A DNA stretch of 64,000 nucleotides from Microlunatus phosphovorus NM-1 (GTDB lineage: Bacteria > Actinomycetota > Actinomycetes > Propionibacteriales > Propionibacteriaceae). Below are positions 1 through 9,627 of the stretch, in pieces (within the stretch, counting starts at the first letter, position 1; every line of letters starts with the position of its first letter). Below the pieces are notes generated by a model. That model did not search any database, was not told the DNA's origin, and worked only from the letters and a program-made list of their open reading frames with translations. The stretch is from NCBI RefSeq assembly GCF_000270245.1, contig NC_015635.1, positions 1,550,001-1,614,000 on the forward strand. The letters are read 5' to 3'. The position numbers were made by a program, and so were the translations under genes.

Positions 1-74
1 GCCAGTCGGGCGGCCAGCGCCTCGGCCACGTCGTCGGCGCTGCCATGCAGCAGAATCTCCGGTCCAGCTGACAT
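1..74 (-). CDS. pgl: 6-phosphogluconolactonase, N-terminal fragment (cut by window edge)
   Basis: Only the first 24 or so codons are present; the rest lies left of the window. The start ATG (74-72) shares one base with the TGA stop of opcA, giving a TGATG junction typical of translational coupling. The visible peptide begins MSAGPEILLHGSADDVAEAL, which fits the start of actinobacterial 6-phosphogluconolactonases (hydrolysis of 6-phosphoglucono-lactone, oxidative pentose-phosphate pathway). The identification rests mainly on the conserved order tkt-tal-zwf-opcA-pgl, because too little protein is visible for a domain call. Confidence 0.75.
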   Translation of the reverse strand, partial: MSAGPEILLHGSADDVAEALAARL

Positions 75-1312
75 CAGTTCGTCCCCTCGTTCGCCGGTGC
101 CTGCTCCGCGGTCTGCTCGGCGGGTTGTTCCGCCACGTGGCTGGTGGGCTGCTCGACGACCTGATCGACCTGGTCGACCGCCTGGTCGGCAGCCGCTTGT
201 TCGGCAGTTGGCTGGGTGGCTGCCTCGGCCGCGCTCGCTGCCTTCTTCGCGGCGGACCGTCGTGTGGTGGGCCGCTTCGAGGCAGTCTTCGTCGTTCTCC
301 GAGCAGGTGCGGCCTTTTTGGCCGCCGTCGTTCTCTTGGCTGTGGACTTCCGCGCGGACGCCGTCTTCGCGGTCGCCCGCTTCGCGGCTGCCGTCTGGGG
401 CGCAGGAGCGGTCTTGGTGTAATCCTGCAGAGCCAGCAGCGCGTGCGCATACACCTCGTCGGCATCCATCCGACGCAGTTCCTCGGTGATCAGGTCAGTG
501 GTCTCTCGACGCTTCAGCGCCACCAGTCGCTCCGGCTGGCCCGGCACCGCGTAGGAGGCCAGCAGGCCGTCCGGGCGAGTGATGGCGATATCGCCGGCGG
601 CCGTCGTCATCCGTACCGCGGTCAGACCCGGGCCGGCGGTCGTCTTGTGAGTCACCTTCACCTTGAGGCAGGACTGCAGCCAGGCAGCCAGCAGGTCGGC
701 CGATGGGCTGCCCCGCTCGGCCTCGACCGCCGCCGCCTGGATCCGGGCCGGATATTGATCGAGAGCCGCCGCCAACAGTGCCCGCCAGCGGGTCAGCCGG
801 GTCCAGGACAGATCCGTGTCTCCCGGATGATAGGTCTCGGCGCGCAGCTTCAACTCCACGATCGGCCGCTTCACGGCGGCTGCGTCGGTCACTCGGCGTT
901 GGGCCAGACCGGCCAGCTCATCCTCGGCGAGGTTGGCGGGGGTCTTGCCCGGCCACCAGATCACCACCGGAGAGTCCGGCAGCAGCAGCGGCCGGACCAC
1001 CGACGCGGGATGTGCAGCCAGCGGGCCACGCATCCGAATCACGACGACCTCTCCTGGCGTTCCCTCGCCGATCCGCACCTCGGCGTCCAGCGCGGCCACC
1101 CGGCCGGCGGCGCGGACCACCAGCAGGATCCGGGCCGGATGCTCCCGGCCGGCCTCCATGGCGGCCTGCAGTGCCGACTCGTACTCCTTCTCGTCGCACA
1201 CCACCAGCAGGGTGAGCACCATGCCCATGGCCGGGCTGCCGGCGCTGCGGCGGGCCCGCAGCAGCGCGGTGGAGATCTCGCCGGTGGTGGTGCGAGTCAG
1301 CTGGATGATCAT
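74..1312 (-). CDS. opcA: OpcA, glucose-6-phosphate dehydrogenase assembly protein, with long Lys/Ala-rich tail
   Basis: OpcA is the actinobacterial and cyanobacterial allosteric partner of G6P dehydrogenase. The chosen ATG at 1312 overlaps the zwf stop as ATGA and gives the family-typical start MIIQLTRTTTGEISTAL; a longer open frame upstream is not needed. The protein is 412 residues, whereas family members are usually about 300-330. The first 300 residues match the family, including a PLLLPDSPVVIWWPG segment near residue 110. The last 110 residues (74 to about 415) are a low-complexity Lys/Arg/Ala/Thr tail with histone-H1-like blocks such as KRTTAAKKAA. It turns acidic and Gln-rich (EQPAEQTAEQ) at the very end. 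The tail may bind nucleic acid or be a flexible extension; its role is unknown. Confidence 0.92.
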   Translation of the reverse strand: MIIQLTRTTTGEISTALLRARRSAGSPAMGMVLTLLVVCDEKEYESALQAAMEAGREHPARILLVVRAAGRVAALDAEVRIGEGTPGEVVVIRMRGPLAAHPASVVRPLLLPDSPVVIWWPGKTPANLAEDELAGLAQRRVTDAAAVKRPIVELKLRAETYHPGDTDLSWTRLTRWRALLAAALDQYPARIQAAAVEAERGSPSADLLAAWLQSCLKVKVTHKTTAGPGLTAVRMTTAAGDIAITRPDGLLASYAVPGQPERLVALKRRETTDLITEELRRMDADEVYAHALLALQDYTKTAPAPQTAAAKRATAKTASARKSTAKRTTAAKKAAPARRTTKTASKRPTTRRSAAKKAASAAEAATQPTAEQAAADQAVDQVDQVVEQPTSHVAEQPAEQTAEQAPANEGTN

Positions 1313-2850
1313 GGCCGCCTCCAGACGTGGCCGTCTCGGGCGAGCATCTCGTTGGCGCAAGCCGGTCCCCAGCCGCCCGGCTCATAGCTCTCGGGTGCCT
1401 CGTCCAGACTGGCCCAGTAGTCCAGGACCGGATCCAGGATCTGCCAGGACAGTTCGACCTCCTCGTGCTGCGGAAACAGCGGCGGGTCGCCGAGCAGCAC
1501 ATCCAGGATCAGCCGCTCGTAGGCCTCCGGGGAGGACTCGGTGAAGGACCCGCCGTAGGCGAAGTCCATGTTCACCTCGCGGATCTCCATCTGAGTCCCG
1601 GGCACCTTGGCCCCGAACCGCAGGGTGACGCCCTCGTCCGGCTGAATCCGCAGCACCAACGCGTTGTAGCCCAGCTCGGCGGTGTCAGTGGAGGAGAACG
1701 GCAGGTGTGGGGCCCGTTTGAAGCCCAGGGCGATCTCGGTGACGCGGCGTGCCAGGCGCTTGCCGGTCCGCAGATAGAACGGCACTCCCGCCCAACGGCG
1801 GTTGTCGATATCGACCCGGATAGCGGCGAAGGTCTCGGTGGTGCTGGTCCGGGGGATGCCCTTCTCCTCCAGATAGCTGGCCACTTTCACCCCGCCCTGC
1901 CAGCCGCCGGCATAGCGGCCACGAGCCGTGTGCAGGTCCATCCGTTCGGCCGGTCGAGCAGCGGCCAGTACCTTCTGCTTCTCGGCACGCAGTTGGGCGG
2001 CCTCGAAGGAGGTGGGCTCTTCCATGGCGGTCAGCGCCAACAGTTGCAGCAGGTGGTTCTGGATCACGTCCCGGGCGATGCCGATGCCGTCGAAGTAGCC
2101 GGCCCGGCCACCGATGCCGATGTCCTCGGCCATGGTGATCTGGACGTGGTCGACGTAGTTGTTGTTCCACACCGGCTCGAACAGCTGGTTCGCGAACCGG
2201 AGCGCCATCATGTTCTGGACGGTCTCCTTGCCCAGGTAGTGGTCGATCCGGAACACCGAGGACGACGGGAACACACTGGAGACGACCCGGTTCAGCTCCC
2301 GGGCACTGGTCAGGTCGTGCCCGAACGGCTTCTCGATGACGACCCGGCTCCACTGGCCGTAGCGCTGCTCGGCGAGACCGTATTCGCGCAGCTGATCGAC
2401 CACGGTCTGGAACAGGCCAGGGGGAATCGACAGATAGAACGCGTGGTTCCCGCCGGTGCCGCGGGCCTCGTCGAGCTCGGCGATGGTGTCCCGCAGCCGC
2501 CGGATCGAGTCTCCGTCGCCGATCTGGCCCGAGACGAAGCGGATGCCCTCGCTGAGCTGACGCCAGACCTCTTCACGGAACGGGGTCCGAGCGTGCTGCT
2601 TCACCGCGTCGTGCACGATCTTGGCGAAGTCCTCGTGCTCCCAGTCCCGGCGGGCGAACCCGACCAAGGCGAAGCCGGGCGGCAGCAGACCGCGGTTGGC
2701 CAGGTCATAGACCGCCGGCATCAGCTTCTTGGTGGAGAGGTCGCCGGTGACGCCGAAGATCACCAGGACACAGGGTCCGGCGATCCTCGGCAGCCGCCGG
2801 TCGCGCGGGTCGCGCAGTGGGTTGACCCGCTCGGTCAGCGGTGGCGTCAC
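1309..2850 (-). CDS. zwf: Glucose-6-phosphate 1-dehydrogenase
   Basis: This enzyme catalyses the first step of the oxidative pentose-phosphate pathway, oxidising glucose 6-phosphate and reducing NADP+. The 513-residue length is normal. The N-terminal Rossmann motif VIFGVTGDLSTKK lies near residue 32, and the substrate and catalytic segment RIDHYLGKE near residue 200 is intact. The start is a GTG at 2850 that directly abuts the tal stop codon with no gap, and the 3' end overlaps opcA by four bases. The gene therefore sits in the middle of a coupled operon. The context (opcA next door) supports an OpcA-dependent G6PDH. Confidence 0.97.
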   Translation of the reverse strand: MTPPLTERVNPLRDPRDRRLPRIAGPCVLVIFGVTGDLSTKKLMPAVYDLANRGLLPPGFALVGFARRDWEHEDFAKIVHDAVKQHARTPFREEVWRQLSEGIRFVSGQIGDGDSIRRLRDTIAELDEARGTGGNHAFYLSIPPGLFQTVVDQLREYGLAEQRYGQWSRVVIEKPFGHDLTSARELNRVVSSVFPSSSVFRIDHYLGKETVQNMMALRFANQLFEPVWNNNYVDHVQITMAEDIGIGGRAGYFDGIGIARDVIQNHLLQLLALTAMEEPTSFEAAQLRAEKQKVLAAARPAERMDLHTARGRYAGGWQGGVKVASYLEEKGIPRTSTTETFAAIRVDIDNRRWAGVPFYLRTGKRLARRVTEIALGFKRAPHLPFSSTDTAELGYNALVLRIQPDEGVTLRFGAKVPGTQMEIREVNMDFAYGGSFTESSPEAYERLILDVLLGDPPLFPQHEEVELSWQILDPVLDYWASLDEAPESYEPGGWGPACANEMLARDGHVWRRP

Positions 2851-3975
2851 TCAGTTCCCCGCGAGCTTCGCCTTGGCCTCGTCCAGGGCACCCTCCACGG
2901 TGGCGACCAGTTCGGCCCACGACTTGTCGAACTTGTCGACGCCCTCGTCCTCCAGGACCTGGACGACGTCGTCGAAGGAGATGCCGAGCGCCTCGATCGC
3001 GGCCAGCACGGCACGTGCCTCGTCACCTTTGCCGCTCACCTCGTCGCCGGTCACCTCGCCGTGGTCGGCGAAGGCCTGCATGGTCTTCTCCGGCATGGTG
3101 TTCACGGTGTCGGCGACGACCAGCTCGCTGACATAAAGGGTGTCGGGCAGTGCCGGATCCTTGACCCCGGTCGAGGCCCACAGTGGCCGCTGCTTGTTCG
3201 CGCCCTGGGCCTCGAGTGCTGCCCAGCGCTCACCGGCGAAGGTCTGCTCGAAGAGCTCGTACGCCAGCCGTGCGTTGGCGATGGCTGCCTTGCTCTTGAG
3301 CGCCAGAGCCTCGTCGGTGCCGATGGCCGCGAGCCGCTTGTCCACCTCCGTGTCCACCCGGGACACGAAGAACGAGGCGACCGAGTGGATCTTGGACAGG
3401 TCGTGGCCATTGGCTGCGGCCTGTTCCAGCCCGGTGAGGTACGCGTCGATGACGCCGGCGTAGCGCTCCAGAGAGAAGATCAGCGTGACGTTGACGCTGA
3501 TGCCCTCACCGGTGACCGCTGCGATCGCCGGCAGACCCTCGAGGGTCGCCGGGATCTTGATCAGCGCGTTGGGCCGGTCGACGATCTTCCACAGATCCTG
3601 TGCCTGGGCGATGGTCGCCTCGGTGTTGCGGGCCAGACCGGGCTCGACCTCGATCGACACCCGCCCGTCGACGCCGTTGGTCGCAGCCGAGGTGGCCGCC
3701 AGAACGTCGCAGGCATTGCGGACATCGTCGGTGGTGAGGGCCTTGATGGTGTCCTCAACGGTGCTGTCCCGGGCGGCCAGCTCCGCGGTCTGGGCGTTGT
3801 AGGCATCGCCCTTGGACAGCGCGCCCGCGAAGATCGTCGGGTTGGTGGTGACGCCGGTGACCGACGAGTTGGCGACCAGGTCAGCCAGGTTGTTGCTGGT
3901 CAGCCGGTCTCGTGACAGGTCGTCCAGCCAGATGGAGACACCCGCATCGGCGAGGGCCTTCAGTCGTTCGCTCAT
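2851..3975 (-). CDS. tal: Transaldolase
   Basis: Transaldolase moves dihydroxyacetone units between sugar phosphates in the non-oxidative pentose-phosphate branch. The 374-residue product is of the longer bacterial (TalB-unlike, actinobacterial) type. The N-terminal motif GVTTNPTIF near residue 40 and the Schiff-base lysine region [12 protein letters not shown] near residue 140 are present. The ATG at 3975 was chosen because the protein then starts [20 protein letters not shown], as homologues do; upstream sequence in the same frame is proline/arginine-rich and not protein-like. The gene lies 79 bases after tkt and directly abuts zwf. Confidence 0.96.
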   Translation of the reverse strand: MSERLKALADAGVSIWLDDLSRDRLTSNNLADLVANSSVTGVTTNPTIFAGALSKGDAYNAQTAELAARDSTVEDTIKALTTDDVRNACDVLAATSAATNGVDGRVSIEVEPGLARNTEATIAQAQDLWKIVDRPNALIKIPATLEGLPAIAAVTGEGISVNVTLIFSLERYAGVIDAYLTGLEQAAANGHDLSKIHSVASFFVSRVDTEVDKRLAAIGTDEALALKSKAAIANARLAYELFEQTFAGERWAALEAQGANKQRPLWASTGVKDPALPDTLYVSELVVADTVNTMPEKTMQAFADHGEVTGDEVSGKGDEARAVLAAIEALGISFDDVVQVLEDEGVDKFDKSWAELVATVEGALDEAKAKLAGN

Positions 3976-4054
3976 GTCTTTCCTCGATTCCTGTTCTGCT
4001 GGCCGAGTCCGGGGATCCGGTGGGGAGGTCAGCTGGTGATGGGGGCCCGGGAGC

Positions 4055-6238
4055 CTATTCGGTGTCGGCAGTGCCGACCGGTCCACTGGCGGCCTCGTTG
4101 ACCGCTGCGGCAGTGGCGGCTGTGGTCTCGGTGGCGGCGGCCAGGCTCTCCTGGGCTGCCGTGACCACGGCTTCTGGAGTAAAGCCGAACTCGGTGAACA
4201 GCAGGCCACCAGCGGCACTCGCGCCGTAATGGTTGATGGATACGATCCGCCCCGCGTCGCCGACGACGTCGCGCCAGCCCTGGCTGATACCGGCCTCGAC
4301 GCTGACTCGGGCGGTCACCTCGGGCGGGATCACGGAGTCCTTGTACTCCTGATCCTGCTCGTCGAACCATTCCCGACACGGCATCGACACTACGCGCGCC
4401 GCGATGCCCTGCTCCGCGAGTTGCTCCGCGGCCGCCACGGCCAGCTGGACCTCAGAGCCGGTGCCGATCAGGATGACGTCCGGGGTGCCTTCGCTGTCCT
4501 TGAGGACGTAGGCGCCCTTGGCCACTCCCGAGGTGTCGGCGAAGCCGTCGGTGCCCCGCGGGAAGGTCGGCAGGTTCTGCCGGGTGAGGATCAGGCCGGC
4601 GGGCCGGTCGTTGTGCTCCAGGATCGCGGCCCAAGCGGCGGCGGTCTCGTTGCCGTCGCCCGGCCTGACCACGTCCAAACCGGGGATCGCCCGCAGCGCT
4701 GCCACATGCTCGATCGGCTGGTGGGTCGGGCCGTCCTCGCCGACGCCGATGGAGTCGTGGGTCCAGACGTAGGTGACGGGGAGCTTCATCAGGGCGGACA
4801 GGCGCACCGCGCCGCGCATGTAGTCACTGAACACGAGGAAGGTGCCGCCGTACGGGCGGGTTCCCCCGTGCACCGCGATGCCGTTCATGATCGAGCCCAT
4901 CGCATGCTCGCGAATGCCGAAGTGCAGAGTCCGGCCGTACGGGTTGCCGGGGAACTTCTTCGACTGCCGGTCCAGCGGCAGGAAGCTCGGCTCACCGTCC
5001 ATGGTCGTGTTGTTCGAGCCCGCCAGGTCGGCGGAGCCACCCCACAGCTCGGGAAGCGTGTCGGCCAGGGCGCTGAGCACCTTGCCGGAGGCGGCCCGAG
5101 TGGCGACCCCCTTGGCGTCCGCCGGGAAGGTCGGCAGCGCGTCCCGCCAGCCCTCCGGCAGCGCACGGGCGACGAGCCGATCATGCAGCGCCTTGCCGGC
5201 CGGATTCGCCGCAGCCCAGGCGTCGTACGACTTCTGCCACTCCGCGTGAGCTGCCTGACCTCGGTCGATCAGTCCACGGGTGTGGGCGAGGACCTCGTCG
5301 GGCACCTCGAAGACCTGCTCGGGATCGAAGCCCAGCAGTTCCTTGGTGGCCGCGATCTCGTCGTTGCCCAGAGCCGAGCCGTGCGAGCCGCCGGTGCCCT
5401 GCTTGGTCGGTGCCGGCCAGGCGATCACGGTCTTCAACACGATGAAGCTCGGCTGATCGGTGACCGCGCCGGCCGCCGCGACGGCCGCGTCGAGGGCTGC
5501 GATGTCCTCCACATAGCTGGTGTCGTCGCTGGTCCAGTCGACGGTCTGGACATGCCAGCCGTACGCCGCATAACGCGCGCCGACATCCTCGGTGAAGGCG
5601 ATGTTGGTGTCGTCCTCGATGGAGATCTGGTTGCTGTCGTAGATGACGGTCAGGTTGCCCAGTCGCTGCGTGCCCGCCAGCGAAGAGGCCTCGCCGGAGA
5701 CACCTTCCTCCAAGTCGCCGTCCGAGCACAGCGCATAGACATGATGATCGAACGGGGACTCGCCCGGCGCCGCATCGGGATCGAGCAGACCGCGCTCGCG
5801 ACGGGAGGCCATGGCCATGCCGACGGCGTTGGCGACGCCCTGACCCAGCGGTCCGGTGGTGATCTCGACGGCGGCGGTGTGCCCGTACTCGGGATGGCCC
5901 GGAGTCTTGGATCCCCACGTACGCAGCGATTTGAGGTCATCCAGCTCCAATCCGAAGCCACCGAGGTAGAGCTGGATGTACTGGGTGAGGCTGGAGTGAC
6001 CGCAGGAGAGCACGAACCGGTCGCGGCCGGTCCACTCCGGGTCGGTCGGGTCGTGCCGCATCACCTTCTGGTAGAGCAGATAGGCGGCCGGGGCCAGGCT
6101 CATCGCCGTTCCGGGATGGCCGTTGCCGACCTTCTGCACCGCATCGGCCGCCAGCAGGCGCACCGTGTCGATGGCGGTGATATCGAGATCGGACCAGCCG
6201 TCCGGGAGAATCGGGGCAGTGGCTTGGCGAGGGTTCAC
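4055..6238 (-). CDS. tkt: Transketolase
   Basis: This is a thiamine-diphosphate enzyme of the non-oxidative pentose-phosphate pathway. The 727-residue protein shows [11 protein letters not shown] near residue 40, the ThDP/Mg motif beginning [12 protein letters not shown] with the downstream DSNQ, and the conserved [14 protein letters not shown] loop in the pyrimidine domain. The start is a GTG at 6238, preceded eight bases upstream by the strong ribosome site GGAAGGA; frame extension beyond it is arginine-rich and unlikely. The last 35 residues form an alanine/threonine/glutamate tail that is longer than usual. It is the first gene of the pentose-phosphate operon and is divergent from ctaB across 251 bases. 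Confidence 0.97.
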   Translation of the reverse strand: MNPRQATAPILPDGWSDLDITAIDTVRLLAADAVQKVGNGHPGTAMSLAPAAYLLYQKVMRHDPTDPEWTGRDRFVLSCGHSSLTQYIQLYLGGFGLELDDLKSLRTWGSKTPGHPEYGHTAAVEITTGPLGQGVANAVGMAMASRRERGLLDPDAAPGESPFDHHVYALCSDGDLEEGVSGEASSLAGTQRLGNLTVIYDSNQISIEDDTNIAFTEDVGARYAAYGWHVQTVDWTSDDTSYVEDIAALDAAVAAAGAVTDQPSFIVLKTVIAWPAPTKQGTGGSHGSALGNDEIAATKELLGFDPEQVFEVPDEVLAHTRGLIDRGQAAHAEWQKSYDAWAAANPAGKALHDRLVARALPEGWRDALPTFPADAKGVATRAASGKVLSALADTLPELWGGSADLAGSNNTTMDGEPSFLPLDRQSKKFPGNPYGRTLHFGIREHAMGSIMNGIAVHGGTRPYGGTFLVFSDYMRGAVRLSALMKLPVTYVWTHDSIGVGEDGPTHQPIEHVAALRAIPGLDVVRPGDGNETAAAWAAILEHNDRPAGLILTRQNLPTFPRGTDGFADTSGVAKGAYVLKDSEGTPDVILIGTGSEVQLAVAAAEQLAEQGIAARVVSMPCREWFDEQDQEYKDSVIPPEVTARVSVEAGISQGWRDVVGDAGRIVSINHYGASAAGGLLFTEFGFTPEAVVTAAQESLAAATETTAATAAAVNEAASGPVGTADTE

Positions 6239-6489
6239 GTCTGAAGTCCTTCCGAGGTGGGGCACGCGGATCCGTCGTCGGCGGTGCATAGGCAAGGCAA
6301 CGTCAACCGCAGCCTACCGAGACGCTGGCGGCGAGCGCATCGGGGCTCGTTCTCGGCTGAGATGGGAGGCGGTGATGGGGTGAGGTGAGCCGCGAAGGTG
6401 AGAATCTGCCTGCTGGGCTCTAGACTCAGCCACGACTGTCGTTCCACCCCCGGTCCGGCAGCCTCGAGGAGACGAGAGAGACTGCGCTG

Positions 6490-7467
6490 GTGACGAGCAT
6501 CGACGTGTCCGGCTCGACGTCGAGCGACGGCGCGATGGCACCTGAGCCGGTCGCTCCAGAGGCATCGACGCGCGGCTCCGTCCGGGCGCGTGATGTCTTG
6601 TCGGCCTACGTCGCGCTGACCAAGCCGCGGATCATCGAACTGCTGCTGGTGACGACGGTGCCGGCGATGTTCCTGGCGGCGGGTGGCATTCCGCCGCTGT
6701 TGCTGGTGCTGAACACGCTGATCGGCGGCTGTCTTGCGGCGGCGAGCGCCAACGTCTTCAACTGCGTGCTGGACCGGGATATCGACGAGCAGATGCGTCG
6801 GACCAGGCGCCGGCCGCTGCCGCGGCACGTGGTCTCGCCGGCGGCCGCCACCGCCTTCGGCTTCGTGCTCGGGTTGGCATCGGCGCTCTGGCTGGGCTAT
6901 CTGGTCAATGTCTTGTCGGCACTGCTGGCGCTGACCGCGAACGTGTTCTACGTGTTCGTCTACACGATGATCTTGAAGCGGCGGACGTGGCAGAACATCG
7001 TCTGGGGCGGTATCGCCGGCTGCTTCCCGCCGCTGATCGGCTGGACGGCGGTGACCAACTCGATCGCGCTGGCGCCCTTCCTGCTGTTCGCGATCGTATT
7101 CTTCTGGACGCCGCCGCACACCTGGGCGCTCGCGCTGCGCTACCGCGAGGACTACGCCGGGGCCGGTGTGCCGATGCTGCCGGTGGTCCGCGAGGCGCCC
7201 GTGGTGGCCCGGCAGATCCTCGCGTACTCGGTCGTGACCGTGCTGGTGTCGCTCACCCTGTGGCCCGTGGCGCCGACCGGCTGGCTCTATCCGCTGGTCG
7301 CCGCTGTTGCCGGGGCCGCTTTGATCTGGGAGTCCATTGGCCTGCTGCGCCGTGCCAATGCCGGGCTCCGGGATGCCGCTTTGAAGCCGATGCGGCTGTT
7401 CCACTGGTCGAACTCGTATCTGGCTCTGATCTTCGTCGCCGCCGCGATCGATCCGCTGCTGCGCTGA
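6490..7467 (+). CDS. ctaB: Protohaem IX farnesyltransferase (haem O synthase)
   Basis: This UbiA-family membrane prenyltransferase adds farnesyl to haem B to make haem O for cytochrome oxidase. The 325-residue product has a short hydrophilic N-terminus (about 38 residues) followed by about eight or nine membrane segments. The first Asp-rich motif is NVFNCVLDRDIDEQMRRTRR near residue 90, and the second conserved loop contains YREDYAGAGVPMLPVV near residue 218. The start is a GTG. The gene is divergent from tkt, the classic actinobacterial arrangement. Its pathway partner ctaA is 18 kb away at 25115, separated by an accessory block, instead of close by. Confidence 0.96.
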   Translation: MTSIDVSGSTSSDGAMAPEPVAPEASTRGSVRARDVLSAYVALTKPRIIELLLVTTVPAMFLAAGGIPPLLLVLNTLIGGCLAAASANVFNCVLDRDIDEQMRRTRRRPLPRHVVSPAAATAFGFVLGLASALWLGYLVNVLSALLALTANVFYVFVYTMILKRRTWQNIVWGGIAGCFPPLIGWTAVTNSIALAPFLLFAIVFFWTPPHTWALALRYREDYAGAGVPMLPVVREAPVVARQILAYSVVTVLVSLTLWPVAPTGWLYPLVAAVAGAALIWESIGLLRRANAGLRDAALKPMRLFHWSNSYLALIFVAAAIDPLLR

Positions 7468-7478
7468 TCTGCGCGGTC

Positions 7479-7988
7479 ATGGCGCAATCAGTCGAGCTGC
7501 TGCTGGATGAGCAGGCTGAGAGCACGATCCGTCATCAATGGGAACTGCTCGCTGACGCGGGCCTGGCGAAGCCGCCACCGGCGTCCGTACGTCCGCACAT
7601 CACCTTGTTTGCTGCCGATGATCTGTCACCCGAGCGGGAGCCGGCATTGTCGGGCGTGCTGGACAGTTTGGATCTCGAAGTCTGCATCGGCGCTTTGATG
7701 ATCTTCGGGCCGCGTCGGGGCCGAGTGATCCTGGTACGCCAGGTGACGCCCTCGCTCGCCTTGCTCTGCCTGCAGACGCGGGTGGCGGAGATCTGCGGAG
7801 CTGAGGCGGCCGGGCAGTTCGGGCCGGGCCGCTGGAGTCCTCACGTAACGGTGGCACGGCGCATCCTGGTCGATCGGATCGGCGACGCCTTGACCGCACT
7901 CAGTCCGACGGCCGATCGGCCTCTCCTCACGAAGGTGTCGGGGTGTCGCCGCTGGGATGGTGTCAACCGCACCGCCTGGCTGCTTTGA
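7479..7988 (+). CDS. 2'-5' RNA ligase / 2H phosphoesterase family protein
   Basis: The 169-residue protein carries the two HxT/S-type motifs that define the 2H phosphoesterase fold: PHITLF near residue 42 and PHVTVA near residue 124. Family members hydrolyse or form 2',5'-linked or cyclic phosphodiesters; the substrate here is unknown. The ATG at 7479 lies eleven bases after the ctaB stop, so the two genes are probably co-transcribed. The length is typical of the family. The following 158 bases hold no gene but begin with a GC-rich inverted repeat (7987-8012) that could terminate transcription. Confidence 0.8.
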   Translation: MAQSVELLLDEQAESTIRHQWELLADAGLAKPPPASVRPHITLFAADDLSPEREPALSGVLDSLDLEVCIGALMIFGPRRGRVILVRQVTPSLALLCLQTRVAEICGAEAAGQFGPGRWSPHVTVARRILVDRIGDALTALSPTADRPLLTKVSGCRRWDGVNRTAWLL

Positions 7989-8012
7989 CCGCCCGCCAAG
8001 TAACCGGCGGTC
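7987..8012. terminator. Candidate terminator hairpin after the 2H phosphoesterase gene
   Basis: A 7-base perfect inverted repeat, GACCGCC (7987-7993) and GGCGGTC (8006-8012), lies across the stop codon between two convergent genes. There is no clear T-run, so the assignment is tentative. Confidence 0.4.
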
Positions 8013-8146
8013 CCTTCGCTCTTGACTCGACCCCTCGGCGGCCGCCTTCCTTGACTGGTACTTGAATCGGCCCAAGCGTGCTCTGCATCGCGCAACTGTT
8101 TGTTGGGTGGCGCTCACCTTGCAGGAAATCCTCCCAGAAGGGCTCC

Positions 8147-8611
8147 TCAGCCGCAGTCGCAGAGCGCCCGCGACCAGGCGACTTCGCGGTCGAGTTGGCC
8201 GCTTTCGATGAACAGCTGGACCTGATAGGTGTTCGGGAGCGCTGTTGCGAGCTCATGTCGATCGGCGCCGGTGAAGCCGAGCTTCTGCCAGAACGGGCCC
8301 GACCGGCGGGAAAAGAGCCAGGCGCGGGTTGCCCCGGCGGCATTCGCCTGCTCGATGGCGTACCGCGCGAGCCGGGTGCCCGCCCCAGCAGTGCGGTGCA
8401 GCGGAGCAACCGCGACGCTGCGAATCAAGGCATGATTTCGGTTCTCGCTGAGCTCGAATCCGGTGCTACCGATGATCTGGCCGCTGTCACTGCGCTCGAC
8501 CCAGAGTCGTACGGTCGGGGCGTCGAGACCGGCCAAGGTCAGATCGACCTCGTGGAGGAAGCCACGAAGCTCATCGACATCTGCCGCCGACATGCGCTCG
8601 AAGACCACCAC
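8147..8611 (-). CDS. GNAT-family N-acetyltransferase
   Basis: This 154-residue protein has the GNAT fold. The acetyl-CoA motif A region VAVAPLHRTAGAGTRLARYA (near residues 68-88) contains a loop of the R/Q-x-x-G-x-G/A kind, and the C-terminal FWQKLGF near residue 108 is typical. The pattern resembles the small ArsN/PitA-like acetyltransferases of the arsinothricin and phosphinothricin group, but the substrate cannot be read from the sequence. The start is GTG at 8611; an ATG six codons inside (8593) is an alternative. It is divergent from the phosphotransferase at 8644 across only 32 bases, so the two may share a control region. Confidence 0.8.
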   Translation of the reverse strand: MVVFERMSAADVDELRGFLHEVDLTLAGLDAPTVRLWVERSDSGQIIGSTGFELSENRNHALIRSVAVAPLHRTAGAGTRLARYAIEQANAAGATRAWLFSRRSGPFWQKLGFTGADRHELATALPNTYQVQLFIESGQLDREVAWSRALCDCG

Positions 8612-8643
8612 GCGATTATCGACGACGGCGCTACGGTTCGCAG

Positions 8644-9558
8644 GTGCCGACGGAACCAGACAAACGTGCGCTCGCGGAGTTCATTTCCACCGTGGTCGGT
8701 TCGCCCGCGACCGAACTGGTCCCGTTGCCGGGATCTGTCGCGAATCTGGACTACCTGGTCCGGGCAGCCGACCACCGGCGGTTCATCGTCAAGATCGGGC
8801 CTCGCTCGGAGATGGTCGCCGAAGCCTGGGCTTGCCGACGACTCGCCCGGATCGGGGTCCCGGTGCCGGAGGTCGTCTCTCTCGAACAGGACCATGGTGA
8901 CGCGGGTGTGGCGGTGTTGATCTTGAGCTTCCTGCCCGGCGTGCCGAGCGATGCTCCTGTCATCTTCGGCGAGGCCGGACGCGCGATTCGTCACGTGCAT
9001 GCTCAGCAGCTGCCGGGCTGGGGTCCGCTGATCGTCGAAGCCGATGGACACCGGGCCCGGGGCCGCTTCGACTCGTGGCGAGAGTATGTCCTGGATGAAC
9101 TGTCGGGACTTCCGGAGTTGGTCACTGCCGGCGTCATCGACGCTCGGCTGGCAGTTGCCGCCCGTGACTGTGTCGCGGTGGAGGAGGTGCTCGGCTATCG
9201 GGGCCAGGGAGTGCTGCTGCACAACGACTTGAAGCCCGCCCACTTGTTCGCCCTGGAGGACGGGGGCCAGATGCGGCTCGCCGGCATCATCGATTGGGGC
9301 GACGCGGGCGTGGGCGATCCTCTCGTGGACCTGGCCAGACTCTCGATGAGTGGTCCGGAAGCACTCCAGGCGTTCAGTGCCGGCTATGGCATCGAGCTGA
9401 CTCCGACGCTCCACCGGACATTGGCTCGCTACCGGATCTTGCACAATGTTGGTGCACTGGCGTACGAGCACCGCGCCGGCGGGGATTGGTTCGACCTCTA
9501 CCGAGAGCGGGTCCGCAGGGACACTGAACTGCTGGTTGACTTGGCCGCTCCGTCGTAG
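8644..9558 (+). CDS. Aminoglycoside phosphotransferase-family kinase
   Basis: The 304-residue protein has the APH/choline-kinase fold. The ATP-lysine region FIVKIG lies near residue 49. The catalytic loop is LLHNDLKPAHLF near residue 197, in which the usual terminal Asn is replaced by His. The metal-binding IIDWGDAGVGDP lies near residue 218. Such kinases phosphorylate aminoglycosides, macrolides, choline or small metabolites. The neighbouring acetyltransferase and MFS exporter hint at drug or small-molecule modification, but this is only contextual. The start is a GTG at 8644. The gene ends just before a strong bidirectional hairpin. Confidence 0.82.
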   Translation: MPTEPDKRALAEFISTVVGSPATELVPLPGSVANLDYLVRAADHRRFIVKIGPRSEMVAEAWACRRLARIGVPVPEVVSLEQDHGDAGVAVLILSFLPGVPSDAPVIFGEAGRAIRHVHAQQLPGWGPLIVEADGHRARGRFDSWREYVLDELSGLPELVTAGVIDARLAVAARDCVAVEEVLGYRGQGVLLHNDLKPAHLFALEDGGQMRLAGIIDWGDAGVGDPLVDLARLSMSGPEALQAFSAGYGIELTPTLHRTLARYRILHNVGALAYEHRAGGDWFDLYRERVRRDTELLVDLAAPS

Positions 9559-9587
9559 GACCTACCGGCCCAACTCGCACAACTTTT

Positions 9588-9622
9588 GGTTACTGGTCCA
9601 CGTCAGCGGTGGACCAGTGACC
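9588..9622. terminator. Strong bidirectional terminator hairpin
   Basis: A 14-base stem, GGTTACTGGTCCAC (9588-9601) with GTGGACCAGTGACC (9609-9622), has a single G-T wobble and a 7-base loop. A TTTT run lies immediately upstream (9584-9587), which is a T-tract for neither gene in an ideal position. It sits between the convergent kinase and antitoxin genes and can serve both. Confidence 0.7.
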
Positions 9623-9627
9623 AGAAC

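Noticed and set aside
1327-3915. Long plus-strand open frames opposite zwf, tal and tkt (also 4229-6244)
   Set aside because: They are antisense to well-identified enzymes, lack ribosome sites and show no domain.
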